Below are positions 1 through 8,603 of a stretch of 64,000 nucleotides of DNA, in pieces. Below the pieces are notes generated by a model. The model saw only the letters and a program-made list of their open reading frames with translations. It had not been told where the DNA came from and did no database searches. The translations under genes and the position numbers were made by a program. Source of the stretch: Kamptonema formosum PCC 6407 (GTDB lineage: Bacteria; Cyanobacteriota; Cyanobacteriia; Cyanobacteriales; Microcoleaceae). The stretch is from NCBI RefSeq assembly GCF_000332155.1, contig NZ_KB235903.1, positions 1,517,732 to 1,581,731 on the forward strand, read 5' to 3'. Each line of letters begins with the position of its first letter. Position 1 is the stretch's first letter.

Positions 1-95
1 CTGAGGATTAGTAAATCGCGATCGCCAGTAATAAGTGCCTTAGTATTGGCAGATAAATCACTCAGCGATACTTCATAGGCTATAACGAAATTATA
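1..95 (-). pseudogene. possible PIN-domain gene remnant, cut by window edge
   Basis: The minus strand is open from a TAG at 96-98 to the left edge and encodes a stretch containing ALITGDRDLLIL. This resembles the conserved TGDKDLL strand-turn of PIN-domain ribonucleases (VapC-like toxins). No ATG, GTG or TTG lies in the open frame after the stop, so the N-terminal part seems to be missing. The rest of the gene would lie outside the window. The call rests on about 12 residues only and may be fortuitous. Confidence 0.25.
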
Positions 96-188
96 CTAAT
101 TTTCACAAGTTATCCAGCAGGTCGAACCCCTGTAACTTCCCTTAAATAGAAATTTATGTTAAGTGGATTTACTTACTATCCTCATTTT

Positions 189-1070
189 TTAGACCAACAC
201 TTTATAAGCCCCTTTAGTTTCAACGATCTCAGTCATGTAGGGCAGCATACGCCGTTGCATAAAACTTACCATAGGAGTATTGTCTTGTTGCACAGTCCAA
301 ATACCATAGGGAATTCCACTATCGTAATGATACTTAATTGCTTGAGTTAATAAACAAATAGCACGCCCCATCTTTTGCAATTCTTTCTTGACAAACAATC
401 TACTATATCTAATTGTGTCTGGTGCTAAACGATGAGTAATCATCCATCCTACCACTTCTCCTTGATAACGAAGACCTAAACTATTGAGCGGTTCGATAAT
501 TTTTTCTTCGGAAAAAGGGGAGAGAATGTCTGGATACCAAGGCTCGGCTTGCTGTTTTTTTAATATTTCTCTTCGTTCACCTTCAGTTAAATCGCGCCAA
601 AAAAATGTAGTGAACGAGTCAGGGAGTCTACATCGAGAGATCCAATCTGCTGATAGCATCTGCTTTGGCGTAGCTTTACAAATAAACATTCTTGACTGGG
701 GAGAACTCCAATTAGATTTGATCAGCAGGCGTTCTATGGCAGGTGTTGTTGTTTTGTCTGTTGTATAGCTCAAGTTGGCGGTAGTACAGCCTTCCTTAAC
801 TAATTCTTGTTCTAATTGAGCTAACATTGCTGTACCAATTCCCTGACAGCGATGTTTGGAATCAACGAAAATAGAAAGGACTTCAGCATTATGTTCATCG
901 GGTAAAATTTCAGCTAGTACCAAACCCACAGGCTGGTCATCGGTGTTAGCACCAATCGCCACAAATGGGCTTTTACCATTTAATAATTTTAAATAATTTC
1001 TATAGGCAGGATAGGTCATACCTACATAATTTCCTGCTGTAAAAAGATTGAGTTTATTTATTGAATACAT
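189..1070 (-). CDS. tandem GNAT-family acyltransferase in the lanthipeptide cluster
   Basis: A 293-residue protein with two GCN5-related N-acyltransferase folds. The first (about residues 1-130) has a good acyl-CoA binding motif A, RCQGIGT at 74-80, after the beta-strand VLSIFVD. The second (about 150-290) has a degenerate equivalent, LQKMGRA near 230. It is the last gene of a same-strand group with the precursor, LanM and arginase-like genes. GNAT enzymes are known to put fatty acyl groups on ornithine or lysine side chains in the selidamide RiPPs, so an acyl-tailoring role is a reasonable inference. A gap of about 370 bp filled with repeats separates it from the precursor, so co-transcription is not certain. 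No clear Shine-Dalgarno sequence precedes the ATG. A housekeeping N-acetyltransferase is the alternative. Confidence 0.75.
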   Translation of the reverse strand: MYSINKLNLFTAGNYVGMTYPAYRNYLKLLNGKSPFVAIGANTDDQPVGLVLAEILPDEHNAEVLSIFVDSKHRCQGIGTAMLAQLEQELVKEGCTTANLSYTTDKTTTPAIERLLIKSNWSSPQSRMFICKATPKQMLSADWISRCRLPDSFTTFFWRDLTEGERREILKKQQAEPWYPDILSPFSEEKIIEPLNSLGLRYQGEVVGWMITHRLAPDTIRYSRLFVKKELQKMGRAICLLTQAIKYHYDSGIPYGIWTVQQDNTPMVSFMQRRMLPYMTEIVETKGAYKVLV

Positions 1071-1153
1071 TGATATTCATTCTTTAGTAAAAAGGGAAAG
1101 AGTGAGGACACTTATAGTATTCCTCACCGGCATAAAGCTCCTTGGTACAATTA

Positions 1154-1217
1154 GTAGGGTGCGTCAGTAGCATCACCTTGATTCTTTCGCTAGAAACTAC
1201 AGTCTGACGCACCCTAC
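1154..1217. repeat. palindromic element with 14-bp perfect inverted ends
   Basis: GTAGGGTGCGTCAG at 1154-1167 is perfectly repeated in inverse orientation at 1204-1217, with a 36-bp centre. It lies in the non-coding gap between the GNAT and precursor genes. It looks like a small non-autonomous mobile repeat or a degenerate hairpin element. The same gap also holds AGAAACCCGGTTTCT-type sequence and a GCGTAAGTCCT end shared with elements elsewhere in the window. Confidence 0.6.
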
Positions 1218-1319
1218 AAGTTAATAGAAACCCGGTTTCTAGTTTTATACTTCGCTTATTCCCAATAATTTTAGGAAATAAACCGGTTTCTAGACAATTG
1301 CGTAAGTCCTGTCTCAGAA

Positions 1320-1395
1320 ATACAGAAGGAAGTAAATTTGGGTGTGCTAATTGTCTAAATTGAATACAGAGACGGGCAGGATGCCCATCCCACAA
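1320..1395 (-). pseudogene. fragment of a second lanM 3' end
   Basis: The 32 bases 1320-1351 are identical to 2041-2072, which encode the last residues of the LanM at 2027-5314. Read on the minus strand, this copy gives RQLAHPNLLPSV, matching RLAHPNLLPSV of LanM. Flanking sequence is unrelated. An open frame 1084-1395 runs through it, but the rest of that frame translates repeat elements and shows no protein-like pattern. The fragment is best read as a scar of duplication or recombination at the cluster. Confidence 0.55.
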
Positions 1396-1443
1396 TAATT
1401 GTAGAAAAATTGACTGTCAAATTAGATGCGTAGCAGCTTAGTA

Positions 1444-1782
1444 CTAATTGCAACCAGGCACGCCTGGGGTGTTGGTAATCACCCGGCTACTCCCACCCCT
1501 GCGACGACCACCTGCGATAGCTTCCAATTCCGCATCAGAAAGTTCTTCGGTGTCATCCGTTGGTTTAGATGGCAACACTAGGTAATAGGTAGTAGGGGTT
1601 TCTTCTACTATCTGGATGGTGATTCCAGGGATATTATCCACACCCATTTCCTTAGCAATGACTGCTGTGGGGTTACTGAGTAGTTCTTGCTTAAATGACT
1701 CGTCCTGCCAAGCTTTGGCAATCAGTTTGGCTTGTAGTTCTTCACGAGTCATTGGTTCCGGTTGAGATGTTGATGAAGTCAT
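1444..1782 (-). CDS. lanthipeptide precursor with nitrile-hydratase-like leader (NHLP)
   Basis: A 112-residue precursor peptide. Residues about 11-80 form a nitrile-hydratase-alpha-like leader (REELQAKLIAKAWQDESFKQ, LLSNP, AKEMGVDNIPG). The leader ends in LSDAELEAIAGG, a classical double-glycine cleavage site at G91-G92. The predicted core is residues 93-112, RRRGGSSRVITNTPGVPGCN. It has four Arg (93-95, 100), two Ser (98, 99), two Thr (103, 105) and a single Cys at 111, so LanM can form only one thioether ring. The Arg residues are candidate substrates for the arginase-like enzyme encoded upstream. GAGG lies 9 bases before the ATG. The gene follows lanM on the same strand after about 240 bp, a common arrangement for a highly expressed substrate with its own promoter. 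Confidence 0.92.
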   Translation of the reverse strand: MTSSTSQPEPMTREELQAKLIAKAWQDESFKQELLSNPTAVIAKEMGVDNIPGITIQIVEETPTTYYLVLPSKPTDDTEELSDAELEAIAGGRRRGGSSRVITNTPGVPGCN

Positions 1783-2026
1783 GGGAAAAAACCTCTATTT
1801 AGATGTTGTACATGACTGAGGTGGCATGAGAAAGCTACCTCAAATTTAGTGTGGTTTTAGGGTAACACTGGTTACAGCCCTTGATCGCGATCGTTACAAG
1901 TTTGTAATATTTTCAGAGTGATTTGGACAAATACTCTCTTGGCATTGAATTCATTAATGTTGTTTCTAAGTATTAAAGCTAACTAAAAAATAGAGAGTTA
2001 GGGAGTAATAACCAAGTTATTCTGGA

Positions 2027-5000
2027 TTAGTTCCACAATAATACAGAAGGAAGTAAATTTGGGTGTGCTAATCGTAATAGTTGATAGCCAATCCCCGCCG
2101 TACCGCGAAAGAAACTTGGACTGTAAAAATCTCCTTCAATTTGGGGATACAGAGAAAAATGACCTAAATGTTTTGCTCTAGCTATTAGATAGGAAGTTTG
2201 TTTTTGGGCAAGTTCCCATAAGTCTGAACGCGATAGTTTTTGTGCAGCCACCATTAGCAATTCTATTCTGCCAAAGTTGCCACAGCATAGATGATCTATA
2301 CTTTGTAAACCAAACTGCTGAGTTGTGTCTGCTGCGTCGGCGATTTCTTGCAAAATTTGGGCAGTTTCCAGAATCTCTAAGCTACCTAAACGAGCTAAAC
2401 CAATACCAGGAGCACCATGACACCAGCTTGTCATAAAACTAGGTTGCTGTTCGTTTGGGTTAAAAGATCGGAAGTCTGGCCAATTTTTAGCGCTAGCAGA
2501 AAAGACGCTGGCTTCATAGGCTTGTGCTTCCTGTGCAGCTTTGAGAAACACCGGATCGGAGGTGGATTTGTACAGCCGAAGCAAAGCATAGGCAATGCCT
2601 GCTGCACCATGAGAAAATCCTGTTAATAATTTTGATTCGATACTTTGTCCAGCTTTCAAGCCAGACTGAGTGCAAGCAGTACGGTGATTTAGCAAGTGAT
2701 AACCGCAGGCGATCGCAGTATCTAAAACAATAGGTTCTTTGATGACGGAATGTAAACTTAGTAATCCTAGTATGGCTCCGGCTGCACCTGCCAAAACGTC
2801 AAAAGTGCGATCGCGCGCGATCGCTTCCGGGGTAATCAAAGAAGCAACAACTTTACTCAAATCCAGCAATTCAGGTGCATCCAAAAATTGGCTAACCCGT
2901 ACTAGAGCATAAACAATCGAGCCTAATCCGCTAGCACCACCAATGCCAATTTCTTTAACCATTCTAGACACGAATTGCGATTTTTCATCTTGCAATATCT
3001 GTCCCAGGGGTTGCAACGCTGCCAGGGCTAAATCGCGATATTGTGCTTCACCTGTCACCTTTGCCAGTGCTGCCAAAAATAAAGCTATCCCGCTCGTACC
3101 GTCGTATAAGCCATATTCTAAAGATTGAAGTTGCAACCGTTGAGCATTGGGGATGTATTCTAAACTAATCCAAGTAGCAGAACCGTTAGCACCCCGAATC
3201 GCCCGTTGTGCTATTTCTTTACCAATCGCGATCGCTTCCTCCACTATTATCGCTTCCTCCACTATTTCTGCTGATGTCAGCAAAGGAAATTCATCCCCAT
3301 CCAAACTAAAAGTGACTTCATCAGTTGCCGCATTACTACCCATGTTGCCCCCAACCCGCGAGTAGAAAGCAGCCCGAATTAAACCAATTTGTTCTGCTAA
3401 GTCTGCATCGCTGAGTTGGTGTAATTGAGATATCGCTTGCTGATAACTTGCTGCTTTGAAGTAGTTCTCAATCATCAACTCAGAGCTAAGCATAAAATTG
3501 GTACTATCAGCAGCAGTCGAGAAATAAGGAAAATCCATTTGTTCAACAGATTGGATTTCTATTTGTTTAATCGCCCAAGCTGCTGGCTTAGTATCAACCA
3601 TCAAAAATGCTCGACTCAATACATCTAATTCTATGCTGCGATCGACACCACTTTGCAAAAATTTAGGCTGCAATGTCTTTCGCATCAATTGATTATATAT
3701 TTCCGTATTCCGAAGCGTCACCCGTACTTGGCGATCGCCTAAAGTAGCTAAAGGAGAATCAGTTGCCAACAGCGCTTGTCGCCATTGCATCAAAAACTGA
3801 TACATTTGTTGGCAACCATTTACAATCTCATTAATATAATCATTAGCTACCAAAATCCTGCCATTGAGCGAAACAGTATTGGCTCCAACTACAGAGATAT
3901 ATTCAGAGAAACCTACCATATTGTCAGTATTGATATTTTTCCACTTTCGCACCTTAAAAAAATTTCCGTCTTGGGCAGATCCTCCCAACGCACTAATATC
4001 ATAAGCGATATTTCTATCTGCCTTAAATACCCACGTTGGTAGTAATCTACTTCGCAGTACAGATCGCCCAATTTGCTGATTCGCTAAAAATTCTGCTGCT
4101 AGTTCTTGCCCATCTTCTACAAATTCGGAGACATCTGGATGTATTAGAGTTTCCGTATCTATCAAAACAGGGTGTTCTCCACTCGCAATCAAATTTTCAT
4201 AATGGCCATCAGTTTCCCCTAATATGTACAACAGACATATCAGCATTCCTGCCCGTTGGTAGTAGCGTTGTGCTTCTGATTCCGACTCACAGGGCAAATG
4301 TTCTACATACTCTACCCAGCCATAGGTATTGCAGTTAATGACTTTAAGTAACTTGAATGGTAAAGGACAATTGTGTTGATTAAACCAAGCCAGCAAATCA
4401 AAATAAACCACTTCTAAACCTAAGCTTCTAGGTTTGTATATTAATTTTTCTCCAGGATTAAAAGTAATTTCAATGACAGCCCTCCCTTGATTATGAGCAT
4501 CGGAAATACCAAGCTTGATTTCTACAACTGAAGTAAATTTTTTGGAGAAAGTGGAGTTAATTATTGGTAAATCTGAAGCCAAGCGATTAATAAATTCTGC
4601 TGTTGCGTCTACCCAAAATTCTAACTTTATTGCTAAAATTCGCGCTAAAACATTGTATTTTTTTAAGCAAGATAATAAACCTTCATCTGTGACTGTTTTA
4701 ATAAAATTTTGATAATGTGTTTTAGCCGAACTCCCTTGAGCTTGGGCGAATAAGCGAATCAATCCAGATTGCTTTATGGCAGAAAACAGAGAAAATTCAA
4801 ATTCTAGAGTTGGCTCACATAGTAATCTTAATTCTTTTAATAAATTCTGCTCTAAATTAATTTGAGCGGCTGGTGAAAGTAAGTTATAATTATCAGCTAC
4901 GCGATCGATCAATTTTTGTATTCCTACTTGTATAAAAGGCAAATAAAATTCTTCAAATGGTACGGGATTTTCAGCCTCTAAATATCGATAAATACTCGGA

Positions 5001-5314
5001 TCTTCTCTTGAAACATTAGTTTGCAGAACTTCTCTAAGAGTTTCTGCCCAAGAGGGGAGACATTTCTCGTCAGCAAGTTTAACAGCACCTAAAACCTGAC
5101 GCACTTGATTGATATCTAAATTATCCCAGGCGAGGCGTTTAGAAAATTTATCCCAATCACCTTGAGTACACAAAAGACACCAATGCTCTAGGGTTAGATC
5201 GATACTTTTATCATTGGGTTGTAACGGATCTGGGATAAAGCTATCGCTTAAACGATCGTTTATTGTACTAGCTCTTTCTACGATGCTAATTAAATCTTGT
5301 TGAGTAACTTTCAT
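2027..5314 (-). CDS. lanM: class II lanthipeptide synthetase LanM (ProcM-like)
   Basis: A 1095-residue bifunctional enzyme. The N-terminal DUF4135 dehydratase phosphorylates and eliminates Ser/Thr. It carries the lysine strand EKLIYKPRSLGLEV, the DGHYEN motif near 370 (kinase-like DxHxxN) and DTETLIHPD. The C-terminal LanC-type cyclase (about 720-1095) has GFSHGAAGIAYAL, SWCHGAPGIG (zinc Cys near 964) and HLCCGNFGR near 1010. The CCG instead of CHG indicates a three-Cys zinc site, as in the promiscuous prochlorosin synthetase ProcM. GAGG overlaps closely with the ATG. An 18-bp exact tandem duplication at 3231-3266 adds IVEEAI within the linker region. Neighbours are the precursor downstream and a peptide arginase upstream, all in one direction. 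Confidence 0.95.
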   Translation of the reverse strand: MKVTQQDLISIVERASTINDRLSDSFIPDPLQPNDKSIDLTLEHWCLLCTQGDWDKFSKRLAWDNLDINQVRQVLGAVKLADEKCLPSWAETLREVLQTNVSREDPSIYRYLEAENPVPFEEFYLPFIQVGIQKLIDRVADNYNLLSPAAQINLEQNLLKELRLLCEPTLEFEFSLFSAIKQSGLIRLFAQAQGSSAKTHYQNFIKTVTDEGLLSCLKKYNVLARILAIKLEFWVDATAEFINRLASDLPIINSTFSKKFTSVVEIKLGISDAHNQGRAVIEITFNPGEKLIYKPRSLGLEVVYFDLLAWFNQHNCPLPFKLLKVINCNTYGWVEYVEHLPCESESEAQRYYQRAGMLICLLYILGETDGHYENLIASGEHPVLIDTETLIHPDVSEFVEDGQELAAEFLANQQIGRSVLRSRLLPTWVFKADRNIAYDISALGGSAQDGNFFKVRKWKNINTDNMVGFSEYISVVGANTVSLNGRILVANDYINEIVNGCQQMYQFLMQWRQALLATDSPLATLGDRQVRVTLRNTEIYNQLMRKTLQPKFLQSGVDRSIELDVLSRAFLMVDTKPAAWAIKQIEIQSVEQMDFPYFSTAADSTNFMLSSELMIENYFKAASYQQAISQLHQLSDADLAEQIGLIRAAFYSRVGGNMGSNAATDEVTFSLDGDEFPLLTSAEIVEEAIIVEEAIAIGKEIAQRAIRGANGSATWISLEYIPNAQRLQLQSLEYGLYDGTSGIALFLAALAKVTGEAQYRDLALAALQPLGQILQDEKSQFVSRMVKEIGIGGASGLGSIVYALVRVSQFLDAPELLDLSKVVASLITPEAIARDRTFDVLAGAAGAILGLLSLHSVIKEPIVLDTAIACGYHLLNHRTACTQSGLKAGQSIESKLLTGFSHGAAGIAYALLRLYKSTSDPVFLKAAQEAQAYEASVFSASAKNWPDFRSFNPNEQQPSFMTSWCHGAPGIGLARLGSLEILETAQILQEIADAADTTQQFGLQSIDHLCCGNFGRIELLMVAAQKLSRSDLWELAQKQTSYLIARAKHLGHFSLYPQIEGDFYSPSFFRGTAGIGYQLLRLAHPNLLPSVLLWN

Positions 5315-5430
5315 TACCTCATTAACTAGGGGCGACCTTAAACAATCACTTTTTTACCGTAGCACTACGACAGCATTTAAGCGCGATCGTTACAAATTTG
5401 TAATTTTTGTAGAGGATGCTCTTGGCTCTG

Positions 5431-6354
5431 CTAGTATGATTTAAGTTTCTCTTCTCGTAAAACTTCTTGAAGATGATTTAACTGTAGCGGATAGAGACTA
5501 CTTAATTTCTCCAAAAGATTTTTTTCAATAAATTCACATTGGTCTTCGGGGGTAAAACCACTTAGTCTAGAACGACAAATGTCTATCATAGCAGGCTGCA
5601 CTTGGTTGTTTTTCAAAAAATCTATAAATCGAACGATTCTGTCCAGAATCTCATCCTCGGAAACTTTTAGCTTGCTGTTCATTCCTTCTAGTTCTGGGGA
5701 ACTGAAAATCAAATAATACTTGCCATTTTCGACTTTACATTTTATCCCGCTTCCTAGTGAAAATCGTAAAAAGTGATGCTCGTTACCATTAAATGAATTG
5801 AATTCTTGTTCAGTTATTTCTACTTTACCTTGATAGTAAAGATGAGCTGGATTACAAGAAAAATAATCTAAATCAATGTCTAATACAACTGATGAGCTAT
5901 TAATAAAATTATCGTTTGTCTGTAGAGTTTTCATCACCAGCTTTTTGAAACCTGGCTTAAAGAAAATCATAGGATCTTCTTGACAGTTGGTGTTAATTCT
6001 CATCATTGTACCTGCTCCTTTGTACGAATGAACGGCCATTAAACGTTCTGTTTCCTTGCCTTCATTGTTACTTTGATATAGCCAATCAACTCGGTCAAAT
6101 ATTCCCTGATAAACGGCTGGTACGATAAAATTAGCAATCGTAAGTTCGTTGCAGGTAAAATCGTATATATCCCTTAAATTACTATTGAGTGAATGAATGG
6201 AGTAATTAAATAAGGGAATGCTAAAATCTGAATGTTCATCTATGTGTAGTAAGGTATTATTATTTTTAGGAATAAGTTTATTGAGTAGGGAATAATGCCA
6301 AACGAAAAAGGCTTCGTGATGTTCTTCAAAAAGAAATACAGGAATGGCTGTCAT
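5431..6354 (-). CDS. UPF0489-family peptide arginase (arginine-to-ornithine RiPP maturase)
   Basis: A 307-residue protein of the UPF0489 family, which has a ureohydrolase/arginase-like fold. Metal-binding signatures are visible: EEHHEAF at 10-16, HIDEHSD at 37-43 (the DxHxD motif) and LDIDLDYF at 158-165 (the DxDxD motif). Members beside RiPP precursors, such as OspR from Kamptonema, hydrolyse Arg side chains in the precursor to ornithine and urea. The adjacent precursor has four Arg in a 20-residue core, which fits. It is the first gene of the apparent operon, 116 bp upstream of lanM on the same strand. No strong Shine-Dalgarno sequence is visible. The peptide-arginase function is inferred from family and context. 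Confidence 0.85.
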   Translation of the reverse strand: MTAIPVFLFEEHHEAFFVWHYSLLNKLIPKNNNTLLHIDEHSDFSIPLFNYSIHSLNSNLRDIYDFTCNELTIANFIVPAVYQGIFDRVDWLYQSNNEGKETERLMAVHSYKGAGTMMRINTNCQEDPMIFFKPGFKKLVMKTLQTNDNFINSSSVVLDIDLDYFSCNPAHLYYQGKVEITEQEFNSFNGNEHHFLRFSLGSGIKCKVENGKYYLIFSSPELEGMNSKLKVSEDEILDRIVRFIDFLKNNQVQPAMIDICRSRLSGFTPEDQCEFIEKNLLEKLSSLYPLQLNHLQEVLREEKLKSY

Positions 6355-6478
6355 GGTTGCTTATTTCTTAAAGTTTTATGTCAACAACCATTGGTTCTAA
6401 CACAAGCTAGTCTATCTGTCAACGAGATAATTCAAAAATATATAAAACCTCTTTTTTATATTAAGAAAAATTTAGCTA

Positions 6479-8110
6479 TTACCACTCTTCATTCCTATTT
6501 TGGCTATTGCTTTCCCAATCGTCTTGAGGAGGTTTAACAATTGGTTCTGGTTGTGGTTGTGGTCGCTCTTCTAGTTGACATTCATATTCTGGTTCTGGTT
6601 GAACTGTCAGCGGTTCTACAACTCGCGCGATCGCATCTTTTACGAAGGCTTTCATAAACTCCCCGCGCCGATTTAACTGAAACTGTCGCTGTACTACCTC
6701 GGCCATCCCACCATCACCCCAATCTTGATCGTGGCGAAAATATTCAATAAAACTCTTACCAGCAATCCGCGTCAAATAAGCAGCACTTACCCCTTGAATT
6801 GCCTTACCTACTAGAAAAGTGGCAATATTAAGCTGAAGGGCCGTTGTCACTAATTTAATCGCGCCTGCAACAATTCCTAAACTTGCTAAAGTTTTTGCTA
6901 GGGACATCGCCAATTCTCGCCCGCGCTCTATATTTAATTCAGTCCCGTAAATCTTGCCAATTTCTATTACCATTTGGGCATTCACGGCTGCTGTGGCTAA
7001 TAAATCCACTACTGGCAAGGGCGTTACTGCAATTACTCCCGCACCGATCCACTGAAACCGCTCTACTACTTTATCCGCTTGTCGTCGCCGCTGGGCATCT
7101 ATTAATTTGTGGGCTTCTTCTCCTAAACGCTGAGATTGTAGGAGAATGTTATCAGCAATTAAGTCTTTGCCTTCGGCTCGTAATAAAGCAGCCATGCGCC
7201 GAATTAATGGCATGATATCGGGTTCTGGTTTAAATCGGTCGCCGGATTCGAGGGTAATTTCTTGGGGGTTAGCTGCGATCGCGACTACATCCATGCTGCT
7301 GACGATGCCTTTCACCCGCTGCCTTAGCCGTGCGATAATGGTTTCTTTATCGCTATCAGGATAAAGGTCAGTTTTGTTGAAAACTACGAGCGATCGCTTG
7401 CCAATTTCTGCCAAAGTCCGCAGCGGTTCGTACTCAGATTTTCGCAAGTCGTTGTCTAAGACAAACAGTAATAAATCTGCTTCTGTCGCCAGTTGTCGCG
7501 CTAATTCTTCTCTCTGAGTTCCTGCAATTCCTGCTTCTAGAATTCCTGGCGTATCTGCGATTAAAATTTCTCTATCTAATCCTTTCAGCTTCAGGATATA
7601 AGTTTCTCCGACTTCCGTAGTGCCCATTGGTGCGCCTACTTGTCCCGCCATCCGGCCCACCAGTGCGTTAATTAGAGAGGTTTTGCCGGCGGAACCCGTG
7701 CCGAAAACTACTACTTCCACATTACCACGAGACAAACTGGCTTCGATTTCGCGCGATCGCGAAATTAAAGCTTGACGCGCTACCTCATCCTGAATTTGAG
7801 TCACCTGTTGGCGGAGAGCCCTCAAGGTTTCCTCAGCCGCCTCAACTTTAGCAGCCGGAACTTTTGGCTTTAACTGCGGTTTTGCTTGATTTTTCTTAGG
7901 GCGTTGTAGCAGCCTCCAGTAGTAGAATAAGGCAAAAATTAACATCCCCAAGAGGAAGATTAGCAGCAATAGCAGTAAATTCGCCAAAAATGGCGGCGCA
8001 GACCACGCAACTTGGCTATAAAGCCCAGTTAAGGACGTAATCAGCCAGATCATTAGCCCCAAGATGAGGCAAAAACCAGTAATAAGTATGAGGAGGCGAG
8101 ACAAGGCCAT
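6479..8110 (-). CDS. membrane-anchored Era-like GTPase with DUF697 domain
   Basis: A 543-residue protein. Two hydrophobic segments (about 7-28 and 42-65) anchor it in the membrane, followed by a basic coiled segment to about 125. The G domain has a P-loop GTGSAGKTS at 137-145, DTPG at 186-189 and NKTD at 245-248. The C-terminal half has Gly/Ala-rich hydrophobic helices typical of DUF697 (YcjF-like) proteins. The last about 35 residues are rich in Pro, Gln and Glu (PQPQPEPIVKPP). The family is common in cyanobacteria and its function is not established. The gene ends 124 bp before the start of the arginase gene and on the same strand; a link to RiPP synthesis is not suggested by family. Confidence 0.85.
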   Translation of the reverse strand: MALSRLLILITGFCLILGLMIWLITSLTGLYSQVAWSAPPFLANLLLLLLIFLLGMLIFALFYYWRLLQRPKKNQAKPQLKPKVPAAKVEAAEETLRALRQQVTQIQDEVARQALISRSREIEASLSRGNVEVVVFGTGSAGKTSLINALVGRMAGQVGAPMGTTEVGETYILKLKGLDREILIADTPGILEAGIAGTQREELARQLATEADLLLFVLDNDLRKSEYEPLRTLAEIGKRSLVVFNKTDLYPDSDKETIIARLRQRVKGIVSSMDVVAIAANPQEITLESGDRFKPEPDIMPLIRRMAALLRAEGKDLIADNILLQSQRLGEEAHKLIDAQRRRQADKVVERFQWIGAGVIAVTPLPVVDLLATAAVNAQMVIEIGKIYGTELNIERGRELAMSLAKTLASLGIVAGAIKLVTTALQLNIATFLVGKAIQGVSAAYLTRIAGKSFIEYFRHDQDWGDGGMAEVVQRQFQLNRRGEFMKAFVKDAIARVVEPLTVQPEPEYECQLEERPQPQPEPIVKPPQDDWESNSQNRNEEW

Positions 8111-8341
8111 GAACGGCTAGGACGAATAAAAGGCAGATGCTTTTAATTTTGGCATTCTTTAAGGGAAAGAGCGATGCCGAATGCTGGCTTCGCCTACGCA
8201 CTTGGGGATAGTTACTTTAAACATAGCAAATGCTAGACCGTTATTGTTGGCGCGGTCGTCACCAAAATTTAACAGTGTCTGGAAACTCTAAAATATAGTT
8301 ATTTTCTGTTTTAATTGGTAATTGGTAATTGCTAAACGTAA

Positions 8342-8404
8342 GGTGGGCGCTCGCCGCAAAAATCTTGTAACTGATGACTAATATGGTTTCGGCGAGCGCC
8401 CACC
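8342..8404. repeat. GC-rich palindromic element, 15-bp inverted arms
   Basis: GGTGGGCGCTCGCCG (8342-8356) is exactly inverted at 8390-8404. It stands in the 490-bp gap between the GTPase gene and the small protein at 8604, next to short TTGGTAA heptamers (about 8314-8331). Apart from these repeats I see no gene in 8111-8603. It is probably a dispersed hairpin repeat; it is too distant from gene ends for a confident terminator call. Confidence 0.6.
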
Positions 8405-8603
8405 CTACTGTTGCATTGTAATTGTAATTATTAATTGTTGATTTTTATCAAGCTTGATTTTTCCCTGACTACCGACGATCGGGTTAAACATCAATCATCA
8501 AATTTTAACCGTACTAACGCTTAACCACACAATCCTAAACAATTAGAATACCGAGCGGCAGCTTTATATTAATATAAATATATTTGAGAATAATTCAAAT
8601 AAT

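Noticed and set aside
105..135. GGTTCGACC-like motif suggesting a tRNA T arm
   Set aside because: No acceptor, D or anticodon stems can be formed around it.
1084..1395. 103-residue minus-strand open frame between precursor and GNAT genes
   Set aside because: It translates repeat elements plus a 32-bp copy of the lanM end; no coherent protein pattern, so I treat only the lanM-like fragment as a remnant.
8016..8201. 61-residue minus-strand frame over the GTPase start
   Set aside because: Overlaps the membrane-helix codons of the GTPase in another frame and shows no own Shine-Dalgarno or domain.
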